Assembly (NCBI GenBank): GCA_021157745.1
Contig: JAGGWA010000037.1
Span: forward strand, 1-7,869
Source: Thermoplasmata archaeon
Lineage (GTDB): Archaea > Thermoplasmatota > E2 > UBA202 > JdFR-43
DNA: 7,869 nucleotides
Direction of reading: 5' to 3'
In this document: positions 6,691 through 7,869 of the stretch, piece after piece
How the letters are laid out: each line of letters begins with the position of its first letter
Position numbering within the stretch: position 1 is the stretch's first letter
Notes under the pieces: generated by a model
Seen by the model: the letters and a program-made list of their open reading frames with translations, nothing else
Database searches by the model: none
What the model was told of the DNA's origin: nothing
Program-made: the position numbers and the translations under genes

Positions 6691-6740
6691 ATTGTAATAT
6701 TGAATTGTTTTCAAAAATGTTTATATAATGGTATTACAAT
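6691..6740. repeat. Inverted repeat flanking the vapB TATA box (candidate operator)
   Basis: ATTGTAATA at 6691-6699 and TATTACAAT at 6732-6740 are a perfect 9-bp inverted repeat with a 32-base spacer. Outside these arms both sides continue with an ATAAAA match, offset by two bases. The arms are 41 bp apart centre to centre, about four helical turns, so they lie on the same DNA face. One arm is upstream of the TATA box and the other lies between it and the start codon. This suits binding by ribbon-helix-helix VapB dimers and repression of the pair, although AT-rich DNA makes chance repeats more likely. Confidence 0.45.
6720..6728 (+). promoter_or_regulatory. TATA box for vapBC
   Basis: TTTATATAA, preceded by an A-rich BRE-like stretch at about 6713-6717. 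Its centre is 23 bases before the ATG at 6747, predicting a transcript that starts at or beside the start codon (leaderless). No Shine-Dalgarno precedes the ATG. So vapBC probably has its own promoter, independent of the upstream sugar operon. Confidence 0.6.
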
Positions 6741-6746
6741 AATTTT

Positions 6747-6968
6747 ATGGAAGTGATTAGCTTCAGAGTGCCCAAAAATTTAAAAGAAGAGATGAAGAAA
6801 ATCAAGGTTGACTGGAGTGAAGAAATGAGAAAATTTATTGAAAGGAAGATAAGGAGTTATAGAAAAGAACAATCTATTAAAAAGATAGATTTAATAATAA
6901 AAAGTTTACCAAAAACAAAGAAAGGGACAGCAGAAAAATACATGAGGGAAGACCGTGATAGTAATTGA
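6747..6968 (+). CDS. vapB: VapB-type ribbon-helix-helix antitoxin
   Basis: A 73-residue, highly charged protein with many Lys and Glu. Residues 2-35 fit the ribbon-helix-helix pattern: a short beta-strand VISFRVP, a first helix (NLKEEMKKI), a turn near VDWSEE, and a second helix (EEMRKFIERKI). The C-terminal half (about 36-73) is the likely flexible region that wraps and neutralises the toxin. It should dimerise, bind DNA in front of its own gene and inhibit VapC. The start follows the TATA box closely and no earlier in-frame ATG fits. The gene overlaps the PIN-domain toxin by 14 bases, the usual antitoxin-first order. RHH sequences are too short for a firm family name; the neighbour makes the VapB call. 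The ATG at 6747 lies just outside the right arm of the inverted repeat. Confidence 0.85.
   Translation: MEVISFRVPKNLKEEMKKIKVDWSEEMRKFIERKIRSYRKEQSIKKIDLIIKSLPKTKKGTAEKYMREDRDSN
6944..6948 (+). promoter_or_regulatory. Ribosome binding site for the vapC GTG start
   Basis: GAGGG inside the vapB 3' end lies 6 bases before the GTG at 6955. It supports GTG as the true start of the toxin gene, which otherwise has no in-frame ATG before the conserved DASSLAKY motif. Confidence 0.55.
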
Positions 6969-7356
6969 TGCATCCTCTCTGGCTAAATATATTTTAAAAG
7001 AAAATAACTGGGGAAAAATAAGAAAATATCTAGAAGAAGATATATGCTCTTTAAATTTAGCTTTGGTGGAAATATCTAATGCGATATGGAAACACCATGT
7101 TTTATACCATGAATTTAATAAGAAAGAAGCAATGCTTGCATTTGAGGCTGTAAGGCTTCTAAAAGACATTGTAATCCTTGAATCATTTGAAAATTACCTT
7201 GGGAGTGCCATGGAAATTTCTAATAAATATGGGATCCCAATATATGATGCACTTTATCTCTCTCAGGCACAAAAGCATAGAAGAATAATCACAAGTGATA
7301 AATTGCAAAGAGACGTTGCCGGCAAAATGGGAATTGAAGTTGAATATGTTGAATAG
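6955..7356 (+). CDS. vapC: VapC-type PIN-domain ribonuclease toxin
   Basis: A 133-residue single PIN domain, the usual VapC length. VapC toxins are Mg-dependent endoribonucleases that cut tRNA or rRNA and stop translation unless bound by VapB. The four acidic active-site residues are all visible: Asp5 in VIDASSLAKY, Glu39 in ALVEISNAIW, Asp98 in PIYDALYLSQA and Asp115 in ITSDKLQRD. The toxin is therefore probably catalytically intact. It starts with GTG, overlapping vapB by 14 bases in another frame and preceded by GAGGG, so translation of the pair is coupled. It ends 15 bases before the stop of the convergent acetyltransferase gene. The RNA target cannot be read from sequence. PIN domains also occur in FitB-like proteins, but the RHH partner supports VapBC. 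Confidence 0.93.
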   Translation: MIVIDASSLAKYILKENNWGKIRKYLEEDICSLNLALVEISNAIWKHHVLYHEFNKKEAMLAFEAVRLLKDIVILESFENYLGSAMEISNKYGIPIYDALYLSQAQKHRRIITSDKLQRDVAGKMGIEVEYVE

Positions 7357-7371
7357 GATATAACCTTTTCA

Positions 7372-7869
7372 TTAAGTCACAATCAGCTCATGCACACTCT
7401 CCACCTTGCTCAAATCAGTGGTGAAAAATTTCTTGTTTTTCTTTATCTTTTCATCATCCCAATCCCACCATTTTATTTCCAGAAGTTGTTTCCTTATATG
7501 TTCTGGAAATCGCCATTTTATGTGTTTAGCAGGAACACCAGCAACAATTTCATATGGTTGCACATCTTTCGTTACCACAGCCCCAGCACCAATGATAGCA
7601 CCGTCCCCTATTTTCACACCAGATAAAATTATTGCCCGTGTTCCAATCCATACATCATTACCAACGATGATGGGGCCTTTGGAAATAAATCGATACTTTT
7701 CAGACAGTAAACTCCTATAGATAAATCCTCCTATTGCTGCTTTACTGGCAGAATGGCATCTTGCTTGAAATGTTACATTTCTTGCTATGGAGCAATATCT
7801 CCCTATCTTTATATTTCCTATCAGTTCACTATTTTTAAATAAACTACTGCCTCTCGATATAGTAATGTG
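7372..7869 (-). CDS. CatB/Vat-type hexapeptide acetyltransferase, N-terminus outside window
   Basis: The last 165 residues of a left-handed beta-helix acyltransferase; the frame is open to the right edge, so the start lies beyond the window. Hexapeptide repeats include IGNIKIGRYCSIA (17-29 of the visible part), GPIIVGNDVWIG (65-76) and VKIGDGAIIGAGAVVTKDV (85-103). These are followed by the family hallmark YEIVAGVPAKHIKWRF (106-121) and a C-terminal helix with IKWWDWDDEKIKKN (132-145). His39 within the RCHSAS loop is the likely catalytic base, as in CatB and VatD. Such enzymes acetylate sugars or small acceptors with acetyl-CoA; homologues named xenobiotic acetyltransferases often serve surface polysaccharide synthesis. 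Closeness to the UDP-GlcNAc operon fits that, but the gene is on the opposite strand behind vapBC, so the link is weak. A shorter reading from GTG at 7617 is rejected because homology continues upstream. Confidence 0.88.
   Translation of the reverse strand, partial: HITISRGSSLFKNSELIGNIKIGRYCSIARNVTFQARCHSASKAAIGGFIYRSLLSEKYRFISKGPIIVGNDVWIGTRAIILSGVKIGDGAIIGAGAVVTKDVQPYEIVAGVPAKHIKWRFPEHIRKQLLEIKWWDWDDEKIKKNKKFFTTDLSKVESVHELIVT

Noticed and set aside
6700..6714. Small TTGAA/TTCAA hairpin between the arms of the vapB inverted repeat.
   Set aside because: A 5-bp AT-rich stem lying upstream of the predicted transcript start is easily due to chance and would not be transcribed with vapB.
6640..6756. 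Plus-strand 38-codon reading frame running into the start of vapB, with an internal AGGAGG (6668-6673).
   Set aside because: It has no fitting promoter, the AGGAGG is inside the frame, the frame spans the vapB TATA box and inverted repeat, and the translated peptide resembles nothing recognisable.
7390..7720. Plus-strand open frames of 78 and 104 codons near the right end.
   Set aside because: They are antisense to the hexapeptide acetyltransferase, which shows continuous homology-type motifs to the window edge.

Overview
The window looks archaeal, most likely a euryarchaeote of the Thermoplasmata type. Three TATA boxes sit about 23-29 bases ahead of start codons, which suggests leaderless or nearly leaderless transcripts. 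Arg codons are mostly AGA/AGG and ATA is common for Ile. A VapBC pair and a bacterial-type GlmS-GlmM-GlmU route sit beside a DNA gyrase B gene, and gyrase occurs in only some euryarchaeal lineages. The lineage is inferred from gene content; no rRNA or other phylogenetic marker is present.

Layout. Bases 1-986 (minus strand) hold a small Cys-rich zinc-binding protein followed 13 bases later by the first 240 codons of gyrB, which runs off the left edge. A divergent promoter region (about 987-1085) separates this from the main block. Bases 1086-6586 (plus strand) are a tight four-gene operon: a GlmU-like nucleotidyltransferase paralogue (glmU1), glmS, glmM, and a second full-length GlmU-like bifunctional enzyme (glmU2). 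The junctions are a 1-base overlap, a 4-base gap and a 4-base ATGA overlap. Together these genes encode every step from fructose-6-phosphate to UDP-GlcNAc: amination (GlmS), isomerisation to GlcN-1-P (GlmM), then acetylation and uridylylation (GlmU2). GlmU1 keeps the nucleotidyltransferase motifs, but the residues thought to be needed for archaeal GlmU acetyltransfer are replaced, so it is probably not a simple duplicate.

Bases 6587-6746 separate the operon from a toxin-antitoxin pair. They carry a possible decayed C-terminal coding fragment on the minus strand and a perfect 9-bp inverted repeat bracketing the vapB TATA box, a good candidate for the autoregulatory operator. vapB (6747-6968) and vapC (6955-7356) overlap by 14 bases. 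A convergent CatB-type hexapeptide acetyltransferase (7372 to the right edge, minus strand, missing its N-terminus) closes the window. Enzymes of this class often O-acetylate surface sugars, which would fit a nearby UDP-GlcNAc pathway feeding N-glycan or other surface glycan synthesis, but that link is inference.

No gene-free stretch exceeds 300 bases. I saw no tRNA, rRNA, CRISPR array or insertion sequence.
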